A DNA stretch of 34,077 nucleotides from Spirochaetota bacterium (GCA_026414805.1 JAOAIH010000006.1:39116-73192), one strand, 5' to 3'. Counted from the first letter of the stretch, positions 17,148 to 26,791 are shown. Made by a program: numbers and translations. Notes: generated by a model not told the origin, from the letters alone.

Positions 17148-20100
17148 TTATAACTCTTTAATTATTTTTCTTTCAACTCCAACTGCCCTTACCTCACGGT
17201 GCTCAATAATATCATTCATTTTGGGCTCTTCCTTAAAGCGCATCACATTCAACATGAATATTTCAAGCTTGTTTAATGTTGTAGGAGGGAGAGTATTTCC
17301 ATCAATTTCCAATGACATTACGGGATATCCTTGTAACCGCGCCCAAGGGGTGAGAATTCCTTCAATTACACGGCCAATCAAACAAGCAAATGGCGAGATA
17401 TTGACAATGCCCGAATACCCATCCTGCATTGCTGATGCTGCAACGCCACTTGACACACTTATCTCGGACTGAAGCTCTAAATTAACAAAATGTTTTTTTG
17501 CCATGTCCATTATTGCATGCATATCATGAGGAGTTTCCAGAATAAGCCCTGTTTTCCCAAGTGCTCTTTTAACTTTTTTTTCTACCGAATGTTTATACCA
17601 TTGTTCAATATAAAATCGTAATAACTTTTTTGTTTCAGCTATAAAAAGCTTTTTATACCATGGCGCTTGCTTTATTACCTTTTTAAGCTCATACTCGCGA
17701 ACAAAATCACAATAATAGATCCATTCACTAACTCCTGAAACCTTGGCAATAATTCCTTTTGTGCTGAAATGTTTAATAAGTTCATCAATTGCAAAATCAT
17801 CTCTGCGTACATAGATCTCTCCCACTACCAGTACTTTTGGGCATTGGGCGATAGCTCTTTGTAATGGTATTTTGCTGATAGTATCAGCTATTCTTTTTAG
17901 CACCGGTATCACTCTGGTAATATCCTTTTCTGCAACCTGAAGTAACTCCTGCCACAGTGTATCATACACTGCAAGTGCAGCTATTGGGTCTTTGGCACAT
18001 GCTCTCAGTGCTGTTTCAATATCTTTCATATAGTCGCTGATGACAACTCCCCACCATGCATGTTTTGAAAAGTGCGGACCCAACTCTGTATATGAATGTG
18101 ATGAATCAAGTGTTACCACGCATACATTTTCAAAACGTAAATCCTTAAATAAATTTTCATAGAGTACAAAATACTGGCCTGTGCGGCATGGTCCTTGGGT
18201 TGTAGGCACAAATAATAAATATATTTCATCCTTCTTGTATCGTGACGAAGAAAAGTATTGCAGTGCGCTTCCCAATACCAGATGCGAAGGCAAGCATTCT
18301 TTCCCCGAGACAAATTGCCGTGCTAATTGCAATGTTCTGGCATCAGGTACTGGCATTGCTTCAGCATGTATGCCTGCAGAACGCAGTGATGCAGCTAAAA
18401 GCTCTGCACCCAAACGACCCATGCTGGCTAAAAGCAGCGTAACTTTGTTATTGTTTCGTACAGGAATTTTGTGACCGGTAAACACATTGCGTACATACAA
18501 ATCATTATCTTCAATGACAAACCGTAAACCATTATCATATCTTGCAACATTTTCACCCATACACTTTTGTCTGTAGCCTTCAATAATATCTAAGAATGCT
18601 TCAATACGCGTATCAATACCTGCATCAGCAGTATGCGAATCAAGTTCTAGAATGAGGAACGGTTTTGAACCCATAATCCATTTCAGGTAGTGCAGCATAA
18701 ATGAGTCGGGAGCACATGAAAAATTTGAAATAAACGTTACATATATGTTATTTTCTTTTGCAAGCATGACAGCTGCCTTCATATCCTGCTGGCCATAAAA
18801 CCAGTACATGTTTGAAAATATTGTCTCATCTACAAAAGGCAGTATGTCAAAAGGAATTACTGTATATCCCATACTGGTATATTTTTTTGGAATACCCATG
18901 TTTGCATTACCAGTAAACGCATTATACGGGCGTCCTAACAGAGCTATTGCCGGTTTTTGCAATGTGCGAGCAAACTCTAATGCCTGCTTTCCCAATTCTT
19001 GTGCTTTTTTGAAGTATTCATTCTGTTTTTCCAGTGCAATCCTGAAAGCCATTTTCCCCTGTGCTTCAGAAAAGCCCAATTTTTTTGCAATTTCCACAAA
19101 CGAAATCTCTGTTTGTTCGTCTGACAGTTTAAGGTTTATAACTGGCGAAAGTATTTTCTGCTGCGGTAACTCATCAAACGCTTTTTGAATATAATAGGGC
19201 AGCCCCTGGGTTATAGGACAGAATGTAGCACGTACATCATTCTGGTAACTCTTCATTTCCTTAATATGTGGCAGGAATATATAATCAACATTCTTCTCTA
19301 AAATATTTTTAACCACACCATGCGCAATCTCAGCAGGGAAGCAATAGGCACTTTCTACTTTTGCTACTCCTTCTTCTGAGATTTCATCCGAAGTAACTAT
19401 CGCCACACCTAATGAATGAAAAAACCATGAATACAATGGCCACAATGTGTAAGTAGAAAAGCACAACGGTATACCAACTGTAACAGATGCATTGTGAATT
19501 TTTTCTTGTGGGGAATATTCATTAAACAATAGCGCATTTCTTTTTTCTATAAAATCAACAACTTCATTTTGGTTCACTATCCTCTTTTTGCGGATGTTAG
19601 CATACTTGTTGCACCTTCCACCAAACATATAAGTATTGCCATTGACATTGAGCACTCGTATAGGGCAATAATTGTCACATGCCTTGCAGGTGAACTCTCG
19701 TTCGTATATGATATTGGTATTGAGGATTGCCTCAAGGGAATATATTTTTTTCTGTAGCTGTCCCTCCTTCAACTTGTTATAAGCAACCAGCGCTACACCA
19801 AAACATCCCATGAGTTCAGGATCAGGTGGTACTGTTATGTGTTTGCCAAGTAACATAGCAAATGCAAGGGGAACTGCTTTGTTTTTTGCTACACCACCCT
19901 GCAGCACTATGGCATTGCCTATTGTTCTATTACCCACAACACGATTAAGATAATTTGCAACAATTGATGTTACTAACCCTGCAGTGATGTCCTCTTTGCT
20001 TGCGCCCTGCTGAATAGCTTTGCGTATATCAGAATTAATAAATGCCGAGCAGTGCTGGCCAAATTTAAGTGGATTATCTGCTTTAAGTGCAATATCACCT

Positions 20101-21449
20101 ATTTGCCATGCATGCTCAATATTTAAATCTCCCTGCGCTGACTCCTCTAAAAATGAGCCAGTACCAGCTGAGCATGCTTCATTCATTGCATAATCAATAG
20201 GAACACCATTTTTCAAGTATACATACTTGGCATCTTGTCCACCAATTTCAAAAATAGTGTCAATATCTGGTTTAAAATACGTTGTTCCCACCGAGTGGGC
20301 AATTATCTCATTATAGACAGCCGGGGTTTCCAGAAACACTCCCAGAATTTCACGGGATGAGCCGGTTGTTGCTGCCAACGATATTGTAATTGAGCTATCG
20401 CCAATCTGTTCTTTGAGCTGCTTTTGTATCTCTACAATACATTGCTTCAATGCGTTCACTGGGTCGCCATGTGTTCGTCCATAGTAAGCTGCAACAATCT
20501 CATGAGTATGCATATCAACAAGGCATGCTTTTGTAGTTGTAGAACCACCATCAACACCTAATATATATTCACCTCCTGGTTGTGCCCTGCCGCGTTTTGA
20601 TGGAATATAGGTTACATTATCTAGTGCCGTTTTCAAACTCTTAAACCGTGGAAAGCTTATGGTATGTTTTTCAAACAAATTGCTGCCCAAAGGCTCACCA
20701 AAATGCTGTGCTAAAAGCGCAGCGCCATAGGCTTCAAAATATGCAGCAGTTGTAGGTACAACAAATTCAATGAGTGGCAATTTTTCTTTGATAAATTGCA
20801 AAATATACGGATTGCGTGTGATGCCACCAACGACAATAACTGTACCCTTTTGTATTCTGGCTTTTTTTAAAAAATCAGCAACCTTAATTGCCATGACATT
20901 TGACAGCGATAGGACTATATCGCCTTTGGTTGCCTCTCCTTTATTGAGCCTGTGAGTACAATCACTTTTCATAAACACTGAACATCGGGTTGATAGTTTC
21001 AATACCTTACTTTCCCTAGAGATTGTAAAAATATCTTCAAGTGTCATATCCATCCGGGCTAACTGTTGTTTGAAGAATTCACCAGTTCCTGCCGCACATT
21101 TATTGCCCGAAAAATAATTTTTTATTTTTTTATTTTCATCAATAGTATACACAATAAGGTCTTCACCCCCCATGGATACAACTGCATCAGGATAACAATC
21201 AATATGCTTCAACGCTTCTTCAATGCTAACCGATTCAATGGTACGGGGAAGCTTAAGCAAATACCGACCTTCATTTCCAGTAACTATCGCCTTGGCATTT
21301 TGAGGTATTTTTAATTGAGCAAGTATTGTAGCAAGCGTTCCAATAACATCTCCTTCATGGGGCATACTACTAACCTTTTCTACTGCCACACCATTGCATA
21401 CAACAACTTTAACACTGGTAGAACCAATATTAATACCCACGCTCACCAT
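17148..21449 (-). CDS. Fused 2-hydroxyacyl-CoA dehydratase activase (tandem BcrAD/BadFG ATPase + DUF2229 + dehydratase-like domain)
   Basis: 1433 residues. Two activase ATPase domains of the actin/hexokinase fold occupy about 1-255 (VGINIGSTSVKVVV; GGEDLIVY; CAAGTGEF; TRCSVFMKSDC) and about 290-560 (LGVDGGSTTTKACL; GGQDAKYVY; CSAGTGSF; GQHCSAF). Each has the two cysteines that in HgdC-type activators help hold the bridging [4Fe-4S] cluster. A cysteine segment (CKACDNYCPI...GGRCNKY, about 585-613) starts the DUF2229 part. The C-terminal half resembles the D subunit of 2-hydroxyacyl-CoA dehydratases (GPCRTGQY near 1090). Such activators drive ATP-dependent electron injection. No separate dehydratase genes lie near, so the target is unknown. 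The start is the ATG preceded by GGAGGT. Confidence 0.85.
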   Translation of the reverse strand: MVSVGINIGSTSVKVVVCNGVAVEKVSSMPHEGDVIGTLATILAQLKIPQNAKAIVTGNEGRYLLKLPRTIESVSIEEALKHIDCYPDAVVSMGGEDLIVYTIDENKKIKNYFSGNKCAAGTGEFFKQQLARMDMTLEDIFTISRESKVLKLSTRCSVFMKSDCTHRLNKGEATKGDIVLSLSNVMAIKVADFLKKARIQKGTVIVVGGITRNPYILQFIKEKLPLIEFVVPTTAAYFEAYGAALLAQHFGEPLGSNLFEKHTISFPRFKSLKTALDNVTYIPSKRGRAQPGGEYILGVDGGSTTTKACLVDMHTHEIVAAYYGRTHGDPVNALKQCIVEIQKQLKEQIGDSSITISLAATTGSSREILGVFLETPAVYNEIIAHSVGTTYFKPDIDTIFEIGGQDAKYVYLKNGVPIDYAMNEACSAGTGSFLEESAQGDLNIEHAWQIGDIALKADNPLKFGQHCSAFINSDIRKAIQQGASKEDITAGLVTSIVANYLNRVVGNRTIGNAIVLQGGVAKNKAVPLAFAMLLGKHITVPPDPELMGCFGVALVAYNKLKEGQLQKKIYSLEAILNTNIIYEREFTCKACDNYCPIRVLNVNGNTYMFGGRCNKYANIRKKRIVNQNEVVDFIEKRNALLFNEYSPQEKIHNASVTVGIPLCFSTYTLWPLYSWFFHSLGVAIVTSDEISEEGVAKVESAYCFPAEIAHGVVKNILEKNVDYIFLPHIKEMKSYQNDVRATFCPITQGLPYYIQKAFDELPQQKILSPVINLKLSDEQTEISFVEIAKKLGFSEAQGKMAFRIALEKQNEYFKKAQELGKQALEFARTLQKPAIALLGRPYNAFTGNANMGIPKKYTSMGYTVIPFDILPFVDETIFSNMYWFYGQQDMKAAVMLAKENNIYVTFISNFSCAPDSFMLHYLKWIMGSKPFLILELDSHTADAGIDTRIEAFLDIIEGYRQKCMGENVARYDNGLRFVIEDNDLYVRNVFTGHKIPVRNNNKVTLLLASMGRLGAELLAASLRSAGIHAEAMPVPDARTLQLARQFVSGKECLPSHLVLGSALQYFSSSRYKKDEIYLLFVPTTQGPCRTGQYFVLYENLFKDLRFENVCVVTLDSSHSYTELGPHFSKHAWWGVVISDYMKDIETALRACAKDPIAALAVYDTLWQELLQVAEKDITRVIPVLKRIADTISKIPLQRAIAQCPKVLVVGEIYVRRDDFAIDELIKHFSTKGIIAKVSGVSEWIYYCDFVREYELKKVIKQAPWYKKLFIAETKKLLRFYIEQWYKHSVEKKVKRALGKTGLILETPHDMHAIMDMAKKHFVNLELQSEISVSSGVAASAMQDGYSGIVNISPFACLIGRVIEGILTPWARLQGYPVMSLEIDGNTLPPTTLNKLEIFMLNVMRFKEEPKMNDIIEHREVRAVGVERKIIKEL

Positions 21450-21455
21450 GACAAT

Positions 21456-21461
21456 ACCTCC
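21456..21461 (-). promoter_or_regulatory. Ribosome binding site fixing the CoA-activase start
   Basis: GGAGGT on the minus strand, six bases before the ATG at 21449. It favours this start over an in-frame GTG 24 nt upstream, and the protein then begins directly with the ATPase strand. Confidence 0.7.
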
Positions 21462-21510
21462 ATGTTTATGCACACTTTGGTCTATTATTAGTTTTTTTGT
21501 ATATTCCTGT

Positions 21511-22431
21511 TTATTTTTCTTTATTTTCGGGGATATAGATAGAAGTGAGTATTGAAATTGTCAATACAAAAGCTATTACTCCAAGAGAAATCTCTGTTGG
21601 GATATGAAAACCTAACTGTGCTGCAATCATTTTGCATCCTACATATATCAGGATAACTGACAACCCATAGTGTAAAAACCTGAAAAGCCGCATAACAGCA
21701 GCCAGCGCAAAATATAGAGCGCGTAAGCCAAGAATTGCCATAACATTTGAAGTATACACAATAAAGGGATCATGGCTTATTGCCAGTACAGCAGGAATTG
21801 AATCAACAGCAAATACTACATCAGTTGATTCAACTACCAATAATACAATGAATAGTGGTGTGACAAACCGCTTACCATTTTCCTTTACAAAAAAATAACC
21901 ATTGCGATAATCACCGGTAACCGGCAGCATTTTGCGTGCTAATTTAAGTACGGGATTTTTTTCAGGATGTATTTCTTTATCCTTTTCTTTCATCATTTTA
22001 TAGCCAGTGTATATCAAAAATGCACCAAATACATACAAAATCCAATCAAACTTTTCAATTAGTGCAATTCCTGCAAATATAAATATTGCACGCATGATAA
22101 GTGCACCCAATACACCCCAAAATAACACCTTATGCTGATATATAGGATGCACTTTAAAATATGTGAATAACATTAAAAAAACAAAAATATTATCCATACT
22201 CAATGACTTTTCAACAAGGTAGGCAGTAAAAAATAATAAGGCTTTCTGATAACCTGAGTAGAAATATATTCCAGCATTAAAAAGCAATGCCAGCAAAATC
22301 CAGAAAATTGTCCATAGTACAGCTTCTTTTACTTTAATTTCATGGGCTTTTCTGTTAAAAACTCCCAAATCCAGAAGAAGCATGGCTAAAACAAAAGCAT
22401 TAAAACCAACCCACAACAGCGTTGATGTCAT
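21511..22431 (-). CDS. TerC-family integral membrane protein (Alx-like)
   Basis: 306 residues with about eight to nine membrane segments. The TerC signatures are present: FFTAYLVEKSLSMDNIFVFL and VESTDVVFAVDSIPAVLAIS, which carry the conserved membrane acidic residues, and the loop GNYFFV-like RNGYFFVKENGKRFVTPL. The family member Alx of E. coli takes part in manganese homeostasis; other members are linked to tellurium resistance or metal export. Start supported by GGAG seven bases upstream. It lies 27 nt after hypB on the same strand and 61 nt before the CoA-activase gene, so a common transcript is likely. The gap to hypB is too short to hold a yybP-ykoY riboswitch, which often precedes such genes. 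Confidence 0.87.
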   Translation of the reverse strand: MTSTLLWVGFNAFVLAMLLLDLGVFNRKAHEIKVKEAVLWTIFWILLALLFNAGIYFYSGYQKALLFFTAYLVEKSLSMDNIFVFLMLFTYFKVHPIYQHKVLFWGVLGALIMRAIFIFAGIALIEKFDWILYVFGAFLIYTGYKMMKEKDKEIHPEKNPVLKLARKMLPVTGDYRNGYFFVKENGKRFVTPLFIVLLVVESTDVVFAVDSIPAVLAISHDPFIVYTSNVMAILGLRALYFALAAVMRLFRFLHYGLSVILIYVGCKMIAAQLGFHIPTEISLGVIAFVLTISILTSIYIPENKEK

Positions 22432-22458
22432 TTATTTCTCCACACTAATAGAGTGAAA

Positions 22459-23127
22459 TCACTTCCCAATCTTATTCTTTATTCTTGCTCTCAGCGCTTT
22501 TAAAAAGCCTTCCATTCCTTCTCCTGTTTTTGCACTGACTGTATGTATCTCCATCTTTGGATTTGTGCGTTTAACATTTGCAAGCAATTCATCCATGTTG
22601 AAATCAAGATATGGCAAAAGGTCAATTTTATTAATCAACAGTGTATGCGAGGAGTTAAACATCAAAGGATATTTAACCGGTTTATCCTCTCCTTCGGTTA
22701 CACTCAATACCACAATCCTTTCATCATCACCTAATTCAAATTCAGCAGGACAGACCAGATTACCAATATTTTCAATTATAACTACATCAATGGCATCAAG
22801 ATTAAATTTTTCAAGACAGCCCATAATCCATGAACTTTCTAGATGACATGCACCACCAAAAAGTTTTGTTTCAATTTGCACGATAGGGATATTGTACTTG
22901 GCTAATTTTTTTGCATCATTTGTTGTTTCCATATCCCCTTCAATAAGTGCAATAGCATAATCCGGTTGTAGGTGTGCAATAATCTTATCAGTTATAGTTG
23001 TTTTCCCTGAACCTGGTGAACTCATGATATCAAGCATATAGACTTTTTTTTCTTTTAGTAGTTTTCTTATCTCATCGGCTTTCTGGATATTAGATTCATA
23101 GATATTCTGTAAAACCTGAATTTCCAT
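22459..23127 (-). CDS. hypB: Hydrogenase/urease nickel insertion GTPase HypB
   Basis: 222 residues. A P-loop SSPGSGKT (36-43), metal-site motif GGACHLES (Cys94, His95), ENIGNLVCP (Cys126) and the G4-like NKIDLLP identify HypB, the GTPase that with HypA delivers nickel to [NiFe] hydrogenase. The N-terminus lacks both the His-rich stretch and the Cys-rich high-affinity Ni site found in some HypB proteins, so it should rely on another nickel carrier. No hypA lies in this window. The start has AGGAG upstream. It is separated from the rest of the hyp genes, on the opposite strand beyond the hydrogenase operon, and heads a probable hypB-terC-activase unit. Confidence 0.95.
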   Translation of the reverse strand: MEIQVLQNIYESNIQKADEIRKLLKEKKVYMLDIMSSPGSGKTTITDKIIAHLQPDYAIALIEGDMETTNDAKKLAKYNIPIVQIETKLFGGACHLESSWIMGCLEKFNLDAIDVVIIENIGNLVCPAEFELGDDERIVVLSVTEGEDKPVKYPLMFNSSHTLLINKIDLLPYLDFNMDELLANVKRTNPKMEIHTVSAKTGEGMEGFLKALRARIKNKIGK

Positions 23128-23656
23128 ATAATTTCTCCTAATATTATAAGGTTAATGTTGGTTTCATACTGATTGAAATTCCTGTAAGCTATTCTCTACC
23201 TGCAACATGTTGATACAATTGGTATTTGTTTAACGTAATAATTGTATTTGTCATCCTTCCTGGATTTATACAAAGGAAGTATGTCCATTATTGTAACTTT
23301 ATCACAAAAATTTGCAATACAGCAAAAATTTCATGTATTATTAAATTATTAATTCTTAAAGATTCTCAATGCACAATTTAAAACAAATTTGTATACACAT
23401 TACTTCAAGCAGCGTATAGACGTCAACTACTTCATTTCTTTTATACATTGTTATAATTACCCACGGCAAGCAAGAATAAAGAGTTTGATACATAGAATAT
23501 TATATTTGTTTTTGCGTTATATTCACTTTACCTTTTATACTGAATGTGATATTTCAAAATAAGAAAGTCTCTGGTCATTTTTTAAACGTTGGATAATTGA
23601 ATGCAATCCTGAATTACTCAAAGTAGCACTGTGTATATAAATTAGGTAAATAGCAA
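23128..23656. other. Gene-free AT-rich region upstream of hypB
   Basis: About 530 nt without a credible coding frame or RNA gene. It must hold the hypB promoter; the best candidate is at 23290-23317. Otherwise I see only short AT-rich stretches. The downstream terminator of the hydrogenase operon borders it. Confidence 0.6.
23290..23317 (-). promoter_or_regulatory. Possible promoter for the hypB unit
   Basis: On the minus strand TTGCAA (23312-23317) and TACAAT (23290-23295) are spaced by 16 nt. It is the best pair I found in the region and would give a leader of about 155 nt. Weak evidence, by eye. Confidence 0.3.
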
Positions 23657-23691
23657 AAAAAGGCTATCCGTAGTATACGAATAGCCTTTTT
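23655..23691 (-). terminator. Intrinsic terminator of the hydrogenase operon
   Basis: An inverted repeat AGGCTAT-C-CGTA / TACG-A-ATAGCCT with a 3-nt loop and one mismatch lies 20 nt after the large-subunit stop. Read on the minus strand it is followed by a run of seven T. The A run on the other side could also extend the stem, and the T5 on the plus strand would allow weak bidirectional action. Confidence 0.85.
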
Positions 23692-23710
23692 ATGGACAAT
23701 ACTATTGTAG

Positions 23711-25276
23711 TTAACAAATCTTGAAGGTTCCTATCTCCCTATCACCTTCAACAACATGTACTGCACAGGCAATACATGGGTCAAAGGAACGAACTACTCG
23801 AGCAGCTTCAATAGGATTCTTGGGATCAGCTATAGGAGTGCCAAGCAATGCCTGCTCAACTGGACCCAACTTGCCATCGTCGCCACGTGGGCCACAGAAC
23901 CATGTTGTTGGAACTACGCACTGGTAGTTTGCAATTTTCTTATCTTCAATTACTATCCAGTGACCTAATGCTCCACGAGAAGCTTCGGTTAAACCTTCAC
24001 CTTGACCTTTGTCAGGTATTTCATAGGTTGAACGTGGCATAGCTCCAATTTCAAGCTCATCTAACCATTCATAGGCTCTCTGGCATAGCAGTTTACATTC
24101 AATGACTCGTGCAGCATGACGGCCTAATACTGAAAATACCGCATCAATGTCAGCATTAAAAACTTTTAACAAAGCATCAACTTCCTGTTTAATTTCTTTA
24201 TGGCCGCTTAGATAATTGATTGCAACACGCGCTAAAGGTCCAACCTCCATTGGCATGCCATCATAACGAGGAGCCTTAAGCCATGTATATGCACCAGGCT
24301 TATGTGGATCAGGATTAGTCTGCCCCTGATATGGATGCAGGTTGGTTCCGGAGTTATAGCGTGCAAATCGCACCTGCTCACGTATTTTGGAAGAATCAAA
24401 TTCTAGTAATTTCTTGCCATCAAATACTCCACGTTTGAAGTAAAATTCTGTCTGTTCCTGATTTTCATCAAAAACACCGTATGACAAGAAATTAGTATAT
24501 TTACCTATTTTGAAATAATCACTGTATGCTTTAGCCACAGCGATAATATCATTATAATACACCTCATTGACAAACTCTTCCACCTGTTTTAATAACTTCT
24601 TATACTGCCGTATTGCACTTCTGGTTGGGACCTGAGTAACACCACCAGGTACCAAGCCAACCATATGTGGTGTCCTTCCGCCAAAAATGCCGATCATCTG
24701 TTGTGCTTTTAAACGGACATCCAGAGCTTCAAGATAGTGCGCAATTGCAGCAATATTTAGGTCCTGATCCTTAATGTAAAAATCACCCTCATATCGAGGC
24801 AAAAATGGAGCAACTGCAGTAATCGCATCCTGCCTGTTCTTTTTTACCTCAAGCTCATTCTTTGCCCAATCACGGACTGCCAAAAGCTTCTTATCGCTGC
24901 CATTATACTTTAATATTGATGTGATATCAACATAATCAAGCGCACAAAGATGATAGAAATGCAAAATATGTGACTGCAGATAATCAGCAGTTAAAATTAA
25001 ATTCCTAAGCAATCTACCATTATTATTTGCCTTAATGCCAAAGGCAGAATCAAGACATTTGCTTGATGCAATGCCATGAGGTGCTGGGCATACACCACAG
25101 ATTCGCTGGGTTATCTGATTTGCATCAACAGGATTTCTCCCTTTAAGAATCATTTCATATCCTCGGAACATGTCGCCTTTGCTTTTTGCATCGACAACTT
25201 TTCCGTTCTGTACATCTACTTCAATAGATAGATGTCCTTCTATTCTGGTAATGGGATCCAATAATACCTTAGCCAT
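23711..25276 (-). CDS. [NiFe] hydrogenase large subunit, HysA-like with cysteine
   Basis: 521 residues. The four active-site cysteines are in RICGVC (Cys60, Cys63) and DPCIACAVH (Cys501, Cys504, His507). The 14-residue tail after His507 is the part expected to be removed by the maturation protease. Overall similarity by eye is to the large subunit of periplasmic [NiFeSe] hydrogenases (ITRIEGHL, YLQSHILHFYHL, GAYTWLKAPRYDG, EVGPLAR). The position that is selenocysteine there is a plain TGT Cys codon here. The ATG at 25276 is chosen over an upstream in-frame start because GGAGGT precedes it by seven bases; it overlaps the small-subunit stop by 8 nt. It would reach the periplasm with the small subunit by the Tat route. 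Last gene of the operon; terminator at 23655-23691. Confidence 0.95.
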   Translation of the reverse strand: MAKVLLDPITRIEGHLSIEVDVQNGKVVDAKSKGDMFRGYEMILKGRNPVDANQITQRICGVCPAPHGIASSKCLDSAFGIKANNNGRLLRNLILTADYLQSHILHFYHLCALDYVDITSILKYNGSDKKLLAVRDWAKNELEVKKNRQDAITAVAPFLPRYEGDFYIKDQDLNIAAIAHYLEALDVRLKAQQMIGIFGGRTPHMVGLVPGGVTQVPTRSAIRQYKKLLKQVEEFVNEVYYNDIIAVAKAYSDYFKIGKYTNFLSYGVFDENQEQTEFYFKRGVFDGKKLLEFDSSKIREQVRFARYNSGTNLHPYQGQTNPDPHKPGAYTWLKAPRYDGMPMEVGPLARVAINYLSGHKEIKQEVDALLKVFNADIDAVFSVLGRHAARVIECKLLCQRAYEWLDELEIGAMPRSTYEIPDKGQGEGLTEASRGALGHWIVIEDKKIANYQCVVPTTWFCGPRGDDGKLGPVEQALLGTPIADPKNPIEAARVVRSFDPCIACAVHVVEGDREIGTFKIC

Positions 25277-26273
25277 TGATGACACCTCCATTCTTAAGTT
25301 TTACTACAGTGCTGGCAATCTCAGGATGCAGCTCTTTCAAATCTTGATTGCTGGCAACAAGATGTTTATAAATACCTCTGTTACCATAATCTGGGAATGG
25401 AGGCTCTGTACATCCAATACATCCTGAACCACAGTTAGTACAGGTATTAACCCCGCCAACCCATTTACGGGTGGGGATATCACATCCTGTATCCATACCT
25501 AAGCATCCTAAAAGATACAGACACCCTTCTTCACCCCAGTGTTTTGCAAACCGGCCACGTTTATAATCAGGCAGCCGTTCGCATTTTTCATGAACTGTGG
25601 TACCAAAATACATAAGCGGACGATTGTATTCGTCAAGCTCCGGCATGCCTTTGAGTAGAACATGCAACAGAGTGCCTACCATCCAGTCAGGATGAGGTGG
25701 GCATCCCGGAATATTTATTACCTTCTTGTCAGGGAACATCTTCTGCAATGATATTGCTCCAGTAGGATTATCGCCTGTTGCTCTTAATTTTGCAGCAGGA
25801 ATACCCCCAAATGCAGAACAAGAACCAACTGCTACCAATGCTATCGCATTTTTACCCAATTTTTCAATCCATTCCCTAGCACCAATTAATCTTCCATCCA
25901 TTTCGCCTATGGTGCAATATTCATCGGATTTAGTGGGGATAGAACCTTCTACTATTAATACAAAATCTTTACGGTTTGTCTTCACTGCATTTTCAAGCAC
26001 CTGTACGGCTGCATGACCTGTTCCACCGCATAACGTCTGATGGTAATTCAAGCTAATATATTCGGTGATAACAGTTGCAATATCAGGCTCCAGCTTGTTT
26101 AAAAGCGAAACCGAACACCCAGAACAGGATTGCGCCTGTATCCAGATAACATTGGTACGCTCAGAAGCTTTCTGTAATGCTTTTTTACAACCTTGAATCA
26201 GTACACTGGGAAATGCTACAGCAGCAGTAGTAGCTCCCATTATTTTTAAAAATTCTCTTCTGTTTAGCGACAT
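25269..26273 (-). CDS. [NiFe] hydrogenase small subunit, HysB-like, Tat-exported
   Basis: 334 residues. A twin-arginine signal (NRREFLK, Arg5-Arg6, then a hydrophobic stretch) ends near IQGC (Cys29), which might serve as a lipidation site. Proximal cluster ligands are in SCSGCSVSLLN (Cys50, Cys53), GSCSAFGG and PGCPPHPDW. The distal cluster has His228, Cys231, Cys251 and Cys257. The medial cluster region has Cys264, Cys278, Cys285 and Cys288, with an extra Cys281. Cys278 matches the added cysteine of [NiFeSe] enzymes that makes the medial cluster [4Fe-4S] instead of [3Fe-4S]. The subunit passes electrons from the active site to the cytochrome partner. No C-terminal membrane anchor is present. 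It lies between the protease and large-subunit genes. Confidence 0.95.
   Translation of the reverse strand: MSLNRREFLKIMGATTAAVAFPSVLIQGCKKALQKASERTNVIWIQAQSCSGCSVSLLNKLEPDIATVITEYISLNYHQTLCGGTGHAAVQVLENAVKTNRKDFVLIVEGSIPTKSDEYCTIGEMDGRLIGAREWIEKLGKNAIALVAVGSCSAFGGIPAAKLRATGDNPTGAISLQKMFPDKKVINIPGCPPHPDWMVGTLLHVLLKGMPELDEYNRPLMYFGTTVHEKCERLPDYKRGRFAKHWGEEGCLYLLGCLGMDTGCDIPTRKWVGGVNTCTNCGSGCIGCTEPPFPDYGNRGIYKHLVASNQDLKELHPEIASTVVKLKNGGVING
25284..25289 (-). promoter_or_regulatory. Ribosome binding site fixing the large-subunit start
   Basis: GGAGGT inside the last codons of the small-subunit gene, seven bases before the ATG at 25276. It decides this start against an in-frame start 15 nt upstream and suggests coupled translation. 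Confidence 0.75.
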
Positions 26274-26297
26274 GTAACAACCTCCTAATGTATCAGG

Positions 26298-26765
26298 TTA
26301 ATAAGCAGTAACACTATCAAGAATCAACTCCACAACTTTTGGAATTGATCCTTCTACCGAAGGGCTGAGAGAAGTATCCAGTGACCATATATCCTCTGGA
26401 ACAATACCAATTACTTCAACTTCTGGACGTGCTCCTTTCAATTGCAGAACCCTCAGTACTTCGGCAATACCCATTTCATGCAATGAAACCTGGGGCGACT
26501 GTGCCTTGAGATGATTTCCACTGAATCTATATATACTGCCAGGTTTATCTTGAACCCTTAATGCATCAATAATAACCAGTTTATCATACCCCAACATATA
26601 CTGAATAAGATTAAATCCGGCAGTCCCACCATCAAGCAATTTTACACTTGCAGGAAGGGGTACGTTATGCTGTTGCATGTACTGTACTACATGCACTCCA
26701 ACACCATCATCTTTCTGAAACATATTGCCTATACCAAGTATTAATGTCTTTTTACCACGTTTCAT
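26298..26765 (-). CDS. Hydrogenase maturation endopeptidase (HybD/HycI family)
   Basis: 155 residues. The family signature GIGNMFQKDDGVGVHVV is at the N-terminus, with the acidic residue of the DDG motif, the Asp of VIDALRV and the His of SLHEMG as the expected nickel-sensing ligands. This protease removes the C-terminal tail of the large subunit after nickel insertion; the tail is present in the gene two places downstream. Its position between the cytochrome and the small-subunit gene fits a dedicated protease. The ribosome site is weak and the gene follows the cytochrome by 26 nt, so translation may depend on the upstream gene. Confidence 0.93.
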   Translation of the reverse strand: MKRGKKTLILGIGNMFQKDDGVGVHVVQYMQQHNVPLPASVKLLDGGTAGFNLIQYMLGYDKLVIIDALRVQDKPGSIYRFSGNHLKAQSPQVSLHEMGIAEVLRVLQLKGARPEVEVIGIVPEDIWSLDTSLSPSVEGSIPKVVELILDSVTAY

Positions 26766-26791
26766 TGCAATGTCTTTGATGGCACCATTGT

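Noticed and set aside
23143-23148. Perfect TATAAT on the minus strand just upstream of hypB
   Set aside because: It lies only 15 nt before the start codon, which would place the transcript start in or at the ribosome site, and no -35 box is at the right distance.
23761-23785. Possible selenocysteine at the L2 motif of the hydrogenase large subunit
   Set aside because: The enzyme resembles [NiFeSe] types, but the codon is TGT (Cys), with no in-frame TGA.
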